From contig JAEYOK010000025.1 of the NCBI GenBank assembly GCA_023411795.1, positions 8,252 through 72,251 of the forward strand: a stretch of DNA of 64,000 bases, given 5' to 3'. Origin of the DNA: Bacillota bacterium. GTDB taxonomy: Bacteria > Bacillota > Clostridia > DSM-8532. The notes under the pieces were generated by a model. The model saw only the letters and a list, made by a program, of their open reading frames with translations, searched no databases and was not told the origin of the DNA. The position numbers and the translations under genes are program-made. This document shows positions 10,330 to 18,719 of the stretch, one piece after another; position 1 is the stretch's first letter, and every line of letters begins with the position of its first letter.

Positions 10330-11217
10330 ATGAGTAAAGCAGATGCAGACAGATTTTATATAAGTAATGAGCGGTTAAGTGTCGAAATAGCTAAGCCCGG
10401 TACATATTACAAAGGCTCAAGGTTTGATTGGAATGGGTTTATTACTCAGATAACCCTAGATAATGAACATAAATTCTGTGTTCCCGAATCACTAATAGAT
10501 GGTGTAGGAACAGGTGGATACGGTCTTTGCGGAGAGTTTGGGATACACGAACCTGTCGGATATGATGATGTGGCTCCGGGTGGGCGTTTTCCTAAAATCG
10601 GCGTTGGTTTGATTAATAAACCGGATAATTCTGAGTATTTCTTTTTCAAACCCTACGAATTTACCCCTTTCAATACAACTATCACTCAAAGCGAGAGTAC
10701 GATAGAATTCACAACCCATCCGGCAGAATGCAACGGATACTCGGTTCTTTATACGAAACATATATCTTTAGATGCTAACTGTATGACAATAGAATATGCT
10801 CTGAAAAACACAGGAGAAAAGACAGTCCATACCACCGAATACTGTCATAACTTTATGAGGATCGATGATGAGAAAACAGGCAGGGGTTATACTCTTTCAT
10901 TTCCTTATTCCCCCGTCATAGGCGAAATGCCGGTAGCCATGGAACGAAAAACAGATAATGCGCTAACCTGGAAGGATGAGGACTGGGGAAAAGAATTCTA
11001 TTGCACAATAGAAGGAGCCGGTGCTGAGCAATCCCATTGGTGGGAGTTATATAATTCAAAAACAGGAGTGGGAGTAAGAGAGACAGATGATTTTAAGCCC
11101 ATCCGGGTAGCTTTGTGGGGTCAGCGTCATGTTATAAGCCCTGAGGCATTTATTGAGATTAATGTAGAGCCGGGTATGGAGCAAAAATGGTCTAGGAAGT
11201 ATGAATTCTTCAAGTGA
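10330..11217 (+). CDS. Aldose-1-epimerase-like (galactose mutarotase superfamily) protein
   Basis: 295 residues with the features of the mutarotase beta-sandwich superfamily: an early substrate-binding region (GFITQITLDN), a conserved TEYCHNF segment near residue 170 supplying the likely acid histidine, and a C-terminal stretch ending with an acidic residue near PEAFIEINVEPG, the usual place for the catalytic glutamate. True aldose 1-epimerases interconvert sugar anomers in the cytosol; this divergent form could act on another sugar. It runs convergently into an AraC regulator (one base between the stops) and lies just upstream of the sugar-acid operon, which suggests carbohydrate metabolism. 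Specific substrate unknown. Confidence 0.65.
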   Translation: MSKADADRFYISNERLSVEIAKPGTYYKGSRFDWNGFITQITLDNEHKFCVPESLIDGVGTGGYGLCGEFGIHEPVGYDDVAPGGRFPKIGVGLINKPDNSEYFFFKPYEFTPFNTTITQSESTIEFTTHPAECNGYSVLYTKHISLDANCMTIEYALKNTGEKTVHTTEYCHNFMRIDDEKTGRGYTLSFPYSPVIGEMPVAMERKTDNALTWKDEDWGKEFYCTIEGAGAEQSHWWELYNSKTGVGVRETDDFKPIRVALWGQRHVISPEAFIEINVEPGMEQKWSRKYEFFK

Positions 11218-11218
11218 A

Positions 11219-12103
11219 TCAAGGCACTTGATTCGCTACCCCTTTTGTCTCAGTGGCGTACTTTTTTGGAGAGATTTTATATGCATTTGTGAAGCTTCGA
11301 ATAAAGTTGGAATAGTTGTTAAATCCGCATGTTGAGCATACCTCGTTTATACTCATTCCGCCTTTCAAAAGGGCCTTTGCAGTTAAAAGCCTTTTTTTGC
11401 TTATGTAGTTGTGAAGAGTATAACCGGTGTGCTTTTTAAATTCTCTGAGCAAATGATACTTACTTGTAAAGAATCTCTGTGACAAGGATTCCAGTGATAA
11501 ATCGCCACTTAGATTTTGGTTTATAAAATGGATTATTTCATTTATTTTTGGGTTAGAAGATATGTCCTCCTCAATATCAACCAGATCTGTATCTATATAG
11601 GCCTTGTTGATAATAACAATTAATTCGGTCAGATAAATTTCGGTTAATATGTCTGAGCCAAAGCCCTTGCTGAATAAAACCCTGTTAAGTTTAGTGACGA
11701 TGCTTTTGATTACATTTAACATTTCCGCTCCGGGACGAAGGAGATTATACTTATTTTTTGAGGTGGATTCGAAGCACATAAACAAATCGGAGCCGGTGGT
11801 ACAGGATTTTCTTATAAAATCGGGGTTAACCCATATAACGATTCTTTCATAAACAGAACCTTGCTCAATGACAGGCTTATGAAGCTCCTTGTTGTTTATA
11901 AGAAGTATATCCCATGGCTTTAGTGTATAAGTTTTTCCCTCGATTATATAAGTGACCTTGCCGGATAAAAAAAAATATATTTCATAGAAATCATGATTAT
12001 GGTACTCTACTTCAAGGTGTGAATCGTCCTTATTGTGGAAAAATTCAAAGTTTTTGTTGACCATATATTGTCTGTGTGTAAAAGCTTGATCTCTGAAATT
12101 CAT
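11219..12103 (-). CDS. AraC-family transcriptional regulator with cupin sensor domain
   Basis: 294 residues. The N-terminal part (about 30-110) is a cupin-like sugar-sensing domain with HNHDFYEIYFFLSG and a later INNKELHKP segment. The C-terminal ~100 residues hold the paired helix-turn-helix of AraC/XylS proteins (NLSGDLSLESLSQRF and GMSINEVCSTCGFNNYSNF). Such proteins usually activate sugar-use genes. It is divergent from the gnd operon, 144 bp away, so control of that operon and of itself from the shared region is likely but not shown. The ATG has a G-rich ribosome-binding site (GGGGGTGG). Confidence 0.88.
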   Translation of the reverse strand: MNFRDQAFTHRQYMVNKNFEFFHNKDDSHLEVEYHNHDFYEIYFFLSGKVTYIIEGKTYTLKPWDILLINNKELHKPVIEQGSVYERIVIWVNPDFIRKSCTTGSDLFMCFESTSKNKYNLLRPGAEMLNVIKSIVTKLNRVLFSKGFGSDILTEIYLTELIVIINKAYIDTDLVDIEEDISSNPKINEIIHFINQNLSGDLSLESLSQRFFTSKYHLLREFKKHTGYTLHNYISKKRLLTAKALLKGGMSINEVCSTCGFNNYSNFIRSFTNAYKISPKKYATETKGVANQVP

Positions 12104-12187
12104 AATACCACCCCCACTATTAAATATTATAGCAATATTTGCAATAAAATAATCAATAATAGTAAAGAAAAATTCAAATATTAATTA

Positions 12188-12225
12188 TATAATGTAAGCA
12201 AAAAATTTAAATCTATAAATAGATT
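12188..12225 (+). promoter_or_regulatory. Putative promoter and palindromic site before gnd operon
   Basis: A perfect TATAAT (12188-12193) without a convincing -35 is followed by a 7-2-7 inverted repeat, AATCTATAAATAGATT, at 12210-12225, just before the gnd ribosome-binding site. The repeat could be an operator or a short 5' leader hairpin. The weak -35 fits an activator-dependent promoter, and an AraC gene diverges from here. Confidence 0.4.
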
Positions 12226-12247
12226 CACTTCAGGGAGGATGATTCAT

Positions 12248-13699
12248 ATGACTAAAGCTGATATAGGACTTATTGGATTGGCTGTAATGGGCGAAAATCT
12301 TGTTATGAATATGGAGAGCAAGGGGTTTACAGTCGCTGTTTTTAATCGTAGCACAGATAAAGTGACGAATTTTATTGAAGGCAGAGCAAAAGGTAAGAAT
12401 ATAATAGGCGCTTATTCCATAAAAGAGCTTGTTGACAGCCTAAAATCTCCAAGAAAAATAATGATAATGGTAAAGGCAGGAAAGCCTGTTGATGATTTCA
12501 TAGAAATGCTCATCCCATACCTTGATAAGGGTGACATTATAATAGACGGAGGAAATTCTCATTTCCCTGATACAATCCGTAGAACCGAATATGTTGAGAG
12601 CAAAGGACTTTTATATATAGGAACCGGTGTATCGGGTGGTGAAGAAGGAGCTCTTAAGGGTCCGAGTATTATGCCCGGCGGATCATATGCCGCATGGGAA
12701 CATGTAAAGCCAATATTCCAAAGCATTTCAGCCAAGGTTGAGGATGGAAGCCCTTGCTGTGACTGGGTTGGCAAAAACGGAGCGGGACATTTCGTAAAGA
12801 TGGTTCACAACGGTATTGAATATGGTGATATGCAGCTTATTTGTGAAGCATATCAACTGATGAAAGATTATCTGGGTATGTCTGCAGATGAAATGCATGA
12901 GGTCTTTAAAGAATGGAATCAGGGCGATCTGGACAGCTACCTAATCGAAATAACCCGTGATATTCTGGCATATAAAGATGTCGATGGCCAGCCCATCGTT
13001 GATAAGATTCTTGACACCGCCGGACAGAAGGGTACAGGAAAATGGACTTCTATTGCGTCTCTGGATGAGGGTATTCCGCTGACTTTGATTGGTGAAGCCG
13101 TCTACTCTCGCTGTCTCTCGGCTATTAAGGAAGAACGTCAAGTGGCATCAAAGATTTTGACAGGGCCTAAACCTGTTTTTACCGGCAACAGACAGGAATT
13201 CATAAATGCAATTAAGGATGCTTTATATGCCTCTAAGATAGTTTCATATGCACAGGGATATACACTTTTACAAGCTGCGGCTAAAACCTATGGCTGGGAT
13301 TTGAAGTACGGAGAAATTGCTCTCATGTGGCGCGGTGGCTGTATAATCAGATCGGTATTCCTCGGTAAGATCAAGGAAGCCTTTGATAAGAACCCGGAAT
13401 TAACCAATCTGCTATTAGATCCATTCTTTAAAGAAAAGGTTGAAAAAGCGCAGGCAGGTTGGAGAAAGGTAGTATCCGAAGCTGTGCTTAACGGAATTCC
13501 TGTACCGGCATTTGCTACAGCTCTCAACTATTTTGACGGATATAGAAGCGAAAGATTACCGGCAAACCTCCTGCAGGCTCAGAGAGACTATTTCGGAGCT
13601 CACAGCTATGAAAGAGTTGATAGACCAAGAGGAGAATTCTTTCATACCAATTGGACCGGTGAGGGTGGAAATACCTCGGCTTCTACCTATACAATATAG
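12248..13699 (+). CDS. gnd: 6-phosphogluconate dehydrogenase, decarboxylating
   Basis: Oxidises 6-phosphogluconate to ribulose 5-phosphate and CO2 with NAD(P)+, in the cytosol. The 483-residue protein has the N-terminal dinucleotide motif (GLIGLAVMGENL), the invariant catalytic-lysine segment GHFVKMVHNGIEY (K near 184) and the all-alpha C-terminal domain. I take the ATG at 12248, nine bases after AGGGAGG; the in-frame ATG at 12239 abuts that site and is too close. It heads a five-gene operon with an SDR, a LarA-family protein, uxaC and a PfkB kinase, so here it probably serves sugar-acid catabolism rather than only the pentose phosphate pathway. Confidence 0.95.
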   Translation: MTKADIGLIGLAVMGENLVMNMESKGFTVAVFNRSTDKVTNFIEGRAKGKNIIGAYSIKELVDSLKSPRKIMIMVKAGKPVDDFIEMLIPYLDKGDIIIDGGNSHFPDTIRRTEYVESKGLLYIGTGVSGGEEGALKGPSIMPGGSYAAWEHVKPIFQSISAKVEDGSPCCDWVGKNGAGHFVKMVHNGIEYGDMQLICEAYQLMKDYLGMSADEMHEVFKEWNQGDLDSYLIEITRDILAYKDVDGQPIVDKILDTAGQKGTGKWTSIASLDEGIPLTLIGEAVYSRCLSAIKEERQVASKILTGPKPVFTGNRQEFINAIKDALYASKIVSYAQGYTLLQAAAKTYGWDLKYGEIALMWRGGCIIRSVFLGKIKEAFDKNPELTNLLLDPFFKEKVEKAQAGWRKVVSEAVLNGIPVPAFATALNYFDGYRSERLPANLLQAQRDYFGAHSYERVDRPRGEFFHTNWTGEGGNTSASTYTI

Positions 13700-13760
13700 G
13701 ATTCTATATTGTTTAGGTTGCATACTATTGTAAAGCTTTTAAGAAAGAAGGAGAAATATT

Positions 13761-14609
13761 ATGAAATTACCATTTAATATAGATTTAAAAGATAAGGTTG
13801 TAGTGGTAACGGGCGGAGGCGGAGTGCTTTGCAGTACCTTTGCAAAAGCTCTTGCCCAAAACGGCGCCAAGGTTGCTGTTCTGGATTTAACTGAAGAAAA
13901 AGCAAATATTGTCGCCGAGGAAATTATTAGTGAGGGTGGAATTGCTATAGGCGTAGGGGCAAACGTACTGGAAGCCGATAGCATGGAAAAGGCGCGTATT
14001 ACAGTTCTTGAAAAGCTTGGCCCTTGTGACATCCTGATTAACGGAGCAGGTGGAAATAGCCCTAAGGGTACAACTACAAAAGAATATCTTTTTAAAGAGG
14101 ATGTGGCGGGCAAAGAAGGTTTGACGACCTTCTTCGATTTAGACCCAAAGGGAATCGAATTTGTTTTCAATCTGAATTTTTTAGGCACATTAATTCCTAC
14201 CCAAGCCTTTGCCAAGGATATGATAGATAAAAAAGGGATAATAGTAAATGTTTCATCAATGAATGCGTTTACCCCCCTCACCAAAATTCCCGCATACAGC
14301 GGTGCCAAGGCTGCGGTATCTAACTTTACTCAATGGCTTGCGGTGCATTTTTCTAAGGTCGGAATCCGTGTTAACGCAATTGCGCCCGGCTTCTTCTCAA
14401 CAGCACAGAACAAGGCACTTTTATTTAATGAAGACGGAACTCCCACCGAAAGAACAGCCAAGATTCTCAATATGACCCCCATGAGCCGCTTTGGTGAACC
14501 TGAAGAGCTTTTGGGAACACTACTTTGGCTCTGCTCCGAGGGTTCCGAGTTTGTAACAGGTATTGTAGTACCTGTTGATGGTGGATTTTCAGCTTACTCC
14601 GGAGTGTGA
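13761..14609 (+). CDS. SDR-family sugar-acid oxidoreductase, probable fructuronate reductase
   Basis: A 282-residue short-chain dehydrogenase: nucleotide-binding TGGGGVLCS at about 17-25, serine segment VNVSSMNAF near 165, and the catalytic Tyr179-x3-Lys183 in AYSGAKAA. The pattern resembles the SDR-type D-mannonate oxidoreductases (fructuronate reductases) that replace classical UxuB in many Firmicutes and Thermotoga. Its place in an operon with uxaC supports reduction of D-fructuronate to D-mannonate with NAD(P)H. The ATG has GAAGGAG upstream. Substrate is inferred from context; another keto-sugar acid is possible. Confidence 0.8.
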   Translation: MKLPFNIDLKDKVVVVTGGGGVLCSTFAKALAQNGAKVAVLDLTEEKANIVAEEIISEGGIAIGVGANVLEADSMEKARITVLEKLGPCDILINGAGGNSPKGTTTKEYLFKEDVAGKEGLTTFFDLDPKGIEFVFNLNFLGTLIPTQAFAKDMIDKKGIIVNVSSMNAFTPLTKIPAYSGAKAAVSNFTQWLAVHFSKVGIRVNAIAPGFFSTAQNKALLFNEDGTPTERTAKILNMTPMSRFGEPEELLGTLLWLCSEGSEFVTGIVVPVDGGFSAYSGV

Positions 14610-14640
14610 TTTTTAAAGCGAGAGGGAAGGTGTATGTAAT

Positions 14641-15963
14641 TTGAATATTTCAATAAAAGCGGTTGACAACAGACCTATATCCGATGAAATTCTCAGCGAA
14701 AAGTTGAAGAATTCCATTGAAGGAAAAAAGCTTTCGAGGGTGCTACTTCTTCCCCCGGACTTAACCCGCCTTCATTCCTACGCGGGTAAGATTACCGCTC
14801 TTTACTATAATATGCTTAAAGATAAATGCCAGGTGGATATCATGCCGGCTTTAGGGACTCATGAAGCCATGACCGAGGAAGAATGCCTGGAATTCTTTGG
14901 TCCCGACGTCCCTTATTCATCGGTACTTGCCCATAACTGGCGTACTGACATAGTAAAAATAGGTCAGGTTCCATCGGAATTTGTTAAGAAGGTATCTGAC
15001 GGTTTAATTGATTATCCCATTGATGTGGAAGTTAATAAAAGACTATTGGACAAGTCCTATGACCTCATAATCTCAATCGGTCAGGTAGTGCCTCATGAGG
15101 TTGTGGGGATGGCCAACTACACAAAGAATATATTGGTGGGCTGCGGCGGGAAAACAATGATAAACCGCTCACATTTTCTAGGTGCAGTTTATGGAATGGA
15201 AAGAATGATGGGCCGTGACCATTCCCCTGTTCGCAAGGTATTTGATTATGCCGAAGAGCACTTTCTGAAAGATATACCTCTAATGTATGTTCTTACGGTA
15301 ACAACTGTAGACAACACATTAGGCAAAGTAAATCTAGAGGGTCTTTTTGTAGGCAGGGACCGCAAGCTTTTTGAAGAGGCGGTTGAATTAAGTCAGCAAA
15401 AGAATTTAATCTTTATAGATAAGCCACTTAAAAAAGTAGTTGTTTATCTTGACGAGAGGGAATTTAAAAGCACATGGCTTGGGAATAAAGCCGTTTACAG
15501 GACAAGAATGGCTATTGCAGACGATGGTGAACTAATTATCGTGGCTCCGGGCGTTAAAAAGTTCGGAGAGGATGAGGCTATAGACAAGCTGATAAGAAAG
15601 TATGGTTATGTAGGGCGTATAAAGGTTCTAGAGCAATACAAGATAAACTCCGATTTAGAAGAAAACCTTTCGGCTGCAGCCCATCTTATCCACGGTTCCT
15701 CAGACGATAGGTTCAAAATAACTTATGCGACTGAAAAAGTAAGCCGTGAGGAAGTGGAAGGAGTCAACTTCAATCATATTCCACTTAGCGAAGCTTTGAA
15801 AAAGTATGATCCCACCAAGCTGAAGGACGGGTTTAACACCCTCGAGAAAGCGGGGGAACCGCCGGAAGAGATTTTCTATATAAGTAATCCGGCTATAGGG
15901 CTATGGGCTAGCAAAAGCTTATTTGACAGGGAGGGTAGCAGTGATGAAGGACTTCATAAATGA
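14641..15963 (+). CDS. LarA-family nickel-pincer enzyme, probable aldonate 2-epimerase
   Basis: A 440-residue member of the lactate racemase (LarA, DUF2088) family. These enzymes use a nickel-pincer nucleotide tethered to lysine and invert the alpha-carbon of 2-hydroxy acids by hydride transfer. The expected landmarks are present: DLTR at 40-43, His74 in LGTHE, His152 in VPHEVVG, the likely tether Lys162 in NYTKNILVG and the likely nickel ligand His178 in NRSHFLG. The start is TTG at 14641, about ten bases after AGGGAAGG. Its end overlaps uxaC by 20 bp. D-mannonate and D-gluconate are C2 epimers, so in this operon it plausibly converts one to the other. The cofactor-making genes larB, larC and larE are not in the window. 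A true lactate racemase is less likely given the neighbours. Confidence 0.8.
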   Translation: MNISIKAVDNRPISDEILSEKLKNSIEGKKLSRVLLLPPDLTRLHSYAGKITALYYNMLKDKCQVDIMPALGTHEAMTEEECLEFFGPDVPYSSVLAHNWRTDIVKIGQVPSEFVKKVSDGLIDYPIDVEVNKRLLDKSYDLIISIGQVVPHEVVGMANYTKNILVGCGGKTMINRSHFLGAVYGMERMMGRDHSPVRKVFDYAEEHFLKDIPLMYVLTVTTVDNTLGKVNLEGLFVGRDRKLFEEAVELSQQKNLIFIDKPLKKVVVYLDEREFKSTWLGNKAVYRTRMAIADDGELIIVAPGVKKFGEDEAIDKLIRKYGYVGRIKVLEQYKINSDLEENLSAAAHLIHGSSDDRFKITYATEKVSREEVEGVNFNHIPLSEALKKYDPTKLKDGFNTLEKAGEPPEEIFYISNPAIGLWASKSLFDREGSSDEGLHK

Positions 15964-17347
15964 TAATTTTCTTTTGAACAGTGAATCTGCTGTACGCCTT
16001 TATCACGAGTATGCCACAAAGATGCCCATATTTGATTTTCATTGCCATTTAAATCCTCGGGAGATTTTAGAGGATAAACAGTATGCTGACCTTACTGAAA
16101 TATGGCTTGCCGGGGATCATTATAAGTGGCGCTTAATGAGGGCAAACGGTGTCGATGAGAAGTATATTACAGGTAATGCCGACAGTTATGAGAAGTTTTT
16201 AAAATGGGCTGAAACCATCTCCAAAGCTATTGGTAATCCCCTTTATCACTGGACTCATCTGGAGCTTAAACGCTATTTCGGTGTCAACGAGCTTCTTAAT
16301 GCTAAAACGGCCCCAAAGATTTGGGAAACCTGCAATAAAAAGCTTAGAGAGGGTATAACGGCGAGAAGCCTTATTAAGAGTAGTAATGTAAAGGCTCTTT
16401 GTACAACAGACGATCCTGTAGATGACCTAAAAGCACATATAGAAATATCAAAAGACGAAAGCATTGATGTCAAGGTTCTGCCAACATTCAGGCCTGAACG
16501 CGCATTTTCATTGGATGCACCGGGTTTCGTTGAATATATGAAGCTTTTATCATCTGTTGCAGGATTAGATATAAAGACTTTTGATGATGTTGTCAAGGCT
16601 TTGAATAAGAGGGCAGAATTTTTTAAATCTGTCGGCTGTGTACTTTCAGATCATTCCTTTGGCTCGCCTGATTTTACAGTATCCTCGGCTGAAGATGCCA
16701 GGGCTGCATTTTCAAAGGCTATTAAGGGTGAGATACCGACTCAAGCCGAGATCAAGGCTTACCACACCGAACTTATGCTTGCACTAGGCAGGATATATAG
16801 CAATCTGGGCTTTGTTATGCAGCTCCATGTCGGGGTTATCAGGAATAACAACGCCTTAATGTTTGAAAAAGTAGGCAAAGACGCAGGTTTTGATGCCATA
16901 GGTGATGGCATTTCAGCAGCATCTCTTGCAGCATTACTGGATGGTCTTGAAAAGACCGGTGACCTGCCGAAGACGGTGGTCTATTGCTTAAATGACAATG
17001 AAAACGATAAAATTGCGTCTATATTAGGTTGTTACCAAAAGGGGCCGTCTGTCGGTAAGCATCAATTAGGCTCGGCATGGTGGTTTAATGATCATTATGA
17101 TGGTATGGTCAAGCAATTAAAATCAATAAGTAATACCGGGCTTATCAGCACATTTGTCGGAATGCTCACAGATTCGCGAAGCTTTTTGTCCTATACTCGC
17201 CACGAGTATTTCCGCCGAATTTTATGTAATTTGATCGGAGATTGGGTGCAGAACGGTTTTGTACCTTCAGACTTTGAGCTACTTGGGGGCATAGTTGAGG
17301 ACATTTGTTATAATAATGCAGTAGAATACTTTAATTTAAAAGTATAA
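15944..17347 (+). CDS. uxaC: Glucuronate (uronate) isomerase
   Basis: 467 residues of the amidohydrolase-fold uronate isomerase family, which converts D-glucuronate to D-fructuronate (and D-galacturonate to D-tagaturonate). The metal-binding DFHCHL motif gives His33 and His35. The family's typical segments WRLMRANGV, LHVGVIRNNN and the late LTDSRSFLSYTRHEYFRRILCN are all present. Start chosen at ATG 15944, nine bases after AGGGAGG; an upstream in-frame TTG at 15923 lacks a site. It overlaps the LarA-family gene and so is probably translationally coupled to it. Confidence 0.96.
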   Translation: MKDFINDNFLLNSESAVRLYHEYATKMPIFDFHCHLNPREILEDKQYADLTEIWLAGDHYKWRLMRANGVDEKYITGNADSYEKFLKWAETISKAIGNPLYHWTHLELKRYFGVNELLNAKTAPKIWETCNKKLREGITARSLIKSSNVKALCTTDDPVDDLKAHIEISKDESIDVKVLPTFRPERAFSLDAPGFVEYMKLLSSVAGLDIKTFDDVVKALNKRAEFFKSVGCVLSDHSFGSPDFTVSSAEDARAAFSKAIKGEIPTQAEIKAYHTELMLALGRIYSNLGFVMQLHVGVIRNNNALMFEKVGKDAGFDAIGDGISAASLAALLDGLEKTGDLPKTVVYCLNDNENDKIASILGCYQKGPSVGKHQLGSAWWFNDHYDGMVKQLKSISNTGLISTFVGMLTDSRSFLSYTRHEYFRRILCNLIGDWVQNGFVPSDFELLGGIVEDICYNNAVEYFNLKV

Positions 17348-17372
17348 GGATATAACAATAGGAGGTTCTAAA

Positions 17373-18446
17373 ATGGAATTACGTAAGGATTGTGCGTATG
17401 CACTGGTCGTACCTACAAGCATGGGGGTCAGAATGACTCCAAAGGACGGGCAGCCTGTCCAAAGCAGCGATACGTTTATAATGCAGGCAACCAGCGCCGA
17501 GACTAATGTGGCAAGTATTTCTTCATATTTGGGGCTTCCCGTTAAGGTGCTTACCACTTTTGTAAAAGACAGTCCAATCGCCGCTTTTATAAAAAATAAT
17601 CTGGCTTCCAGGCATATGATGTATGAAGGTAAGGAAGTACCTCAGGGAGGGCCCTGGGGATACCGTCACCAATTCAATATAGCTGACAGCGGCTATGGTT
17701 CCAGAGGACCAAGAGTACAAAATGACCGGGCCGGTGAAGTCGGAAGAACTTTAAATGTAAATGATTTTGATCTTGATAGAATTTTTGGTAAGGAAGGAGT
17801 TCAAATCCTGCACTTATCAGGTTTAATCGCTGCCCTTTCCCATGAAACCGGGGTGTTCTGCCTTGAGCTTGCCAGAACTGCGAAAAAGTATGGGACTCGA
17901 ATTTCCTTTGATCTTAATTATAGAGCATCATTTTGGAAGGACAGAGAAGAGGAGCTTAGGGAAATATTCACCGAGATTGCAAGTATCGCGGATATTCTGG
18001 AGGGTAATGAGGAAGACTTTCAGCTTTGTCTTGGCATAGAGGGTCCTGAAGTCGGAGGAAAAGATATAACAGCAAAAATTGAAAGCTTTAAGGGTATGAT
18101 TAATAGGGTTAAGAAAGCCTTTCCTCACGCATCGGTTTATGCCACAACTTTGCGCCAGGTTATTAATACCAACAACCACCTTTGGGGTGCTATAATGCTT
18201 GAGGGTGAGAACTGGCATGTAATAGAGCCCCGAGAAATCCATGTCCTTGATAGGATCGGAGGCGGAGACGGTTTTGTAGGCGGATTGCTTTACGGTGTTC
18301 TAAAAGGCTGGGAGCCTGAAAAGTGGTTACAATTTGGTTGGGCAAGCGGCGCTTTAGCCACAACATTTTTAACGGATTACGCTCAACCTGCAGACGAAGA
18401 GCAGGTTTGGAGTATCTGGCAGGGAAATGCCAGAGTAAAACGATAA
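17373..18446 (+). CDS. PfkB-family sugar-acid kinase (KDG kinase or gluconokinase)
   Basis: 357 residues of the ribokinase/PfkB fold. The signature RIGGGDGFVGGLLYG holds the catalytic base Asp299 in a GGGD variant common in 2-keto-3-deoxygluconate kinases, and FDLNYRASFW near 175 is also typical of that group. On sequence alone it would be called KdgK. In this operon, however, there is no mannonate dehydratase to make KDG and no KDPG aldolase to use the product, whereas gnd is present, so phosphorylation of D-gluconate at O6 is an attractive alternative. The ATG follows AGGAGG. Last gene of the operon. Confidence 0.82.
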   Translation: MELRKDCAYALVVPTSMGVRMTPKDGQPVQSSDTFIMQATSAETNVASISSYLGLPVKVLTTFVKDSPIAAFIKNNLASRHMMYEGKEVPQGGPWGYRHQFNIADSGYGSRGPRVQNDRAGEVGRTLNVNDFDLDRIFGKEGVQILHLSGLIAALSHETGVFCLELARTAKKYGTRISFDLNYRASFWKDREEELREIFTEIASIADILEGNEEDFQLCLGIEGPEVGGKDITAKIESFKGMINRVKKAFPHASVYATTLRQVINTNNHLWGAIMLEGENWHVIEPREIHVLDRIGGGDGFVGGLLYGVLKGWEPEKWLQFGWASGALATTFLTDYAQPADEEQVWSIWQGNARVKR

Positions 18447-18474
18447 TTTATAAACATATAAATGAAAGCCTGGG

Positions 18475-18550
18475 GGATGAATAAATGAATTTGTAGAAAT
18501 AGATAAATCTATCTCTATAAATTCATTGGGAAATATTCATCCTTTTTTTT
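18475..18550 (+). terminator. Strong intrinsic terminator of the sugar-acid operon
   Basis: A long nested hairpin pairs GGATGAATA (from 18475) with TATTCATCC (ending 18542), with an inner stem built from AATGAATTT and its complement, directly followed by eight Ts (18543-18550). It closes the gnd-kinase operon before the histidine kinase gene. Confidence 0.9.
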
Positions 18551-18600
18551 GCATACTGGGAAGAAATTTGTTGACAATAAACAATAAAAAAAGAAAATAT

Positions 18601-18629
18601 TTGATATTATCTGATAAAGTGCTTATAAT
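18601..18629 (+). promoter_or_regulatory. Sigma-A type promoter of the histidine kinase gene
   Basis: TTGATA at 18601-18606 and a perfect TATAAT at 18624-18629 are separated by 17 bp, about 90 bp before the start codon and downstream of the operon terminator. Confidence 0.7.
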
Positions 18630-18719
18630 AGTTTTATTGTAAATATTATACATTAACAACTTTATATCGAAATAATAAATTATGAAAAACTTAAATTGCA
18701 AGATTTCTGGAGGACATTT

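Noticed and set aside
13739..14308. 189-codon open frame on the - strand opposite the SDR gene
   Set aside because: It lies wholly antisense to a conserved enzyme with intact motifs, has no recognisable domain, and reflects codon bias of the real gene.
17373..18446. Firm naming of the PfkB kinase as kdgK
   Set aside because: Sequence resembles KDG kinases, but no KDG-forming or KDPG-cleaving gene is present here, so the substrate is left open.
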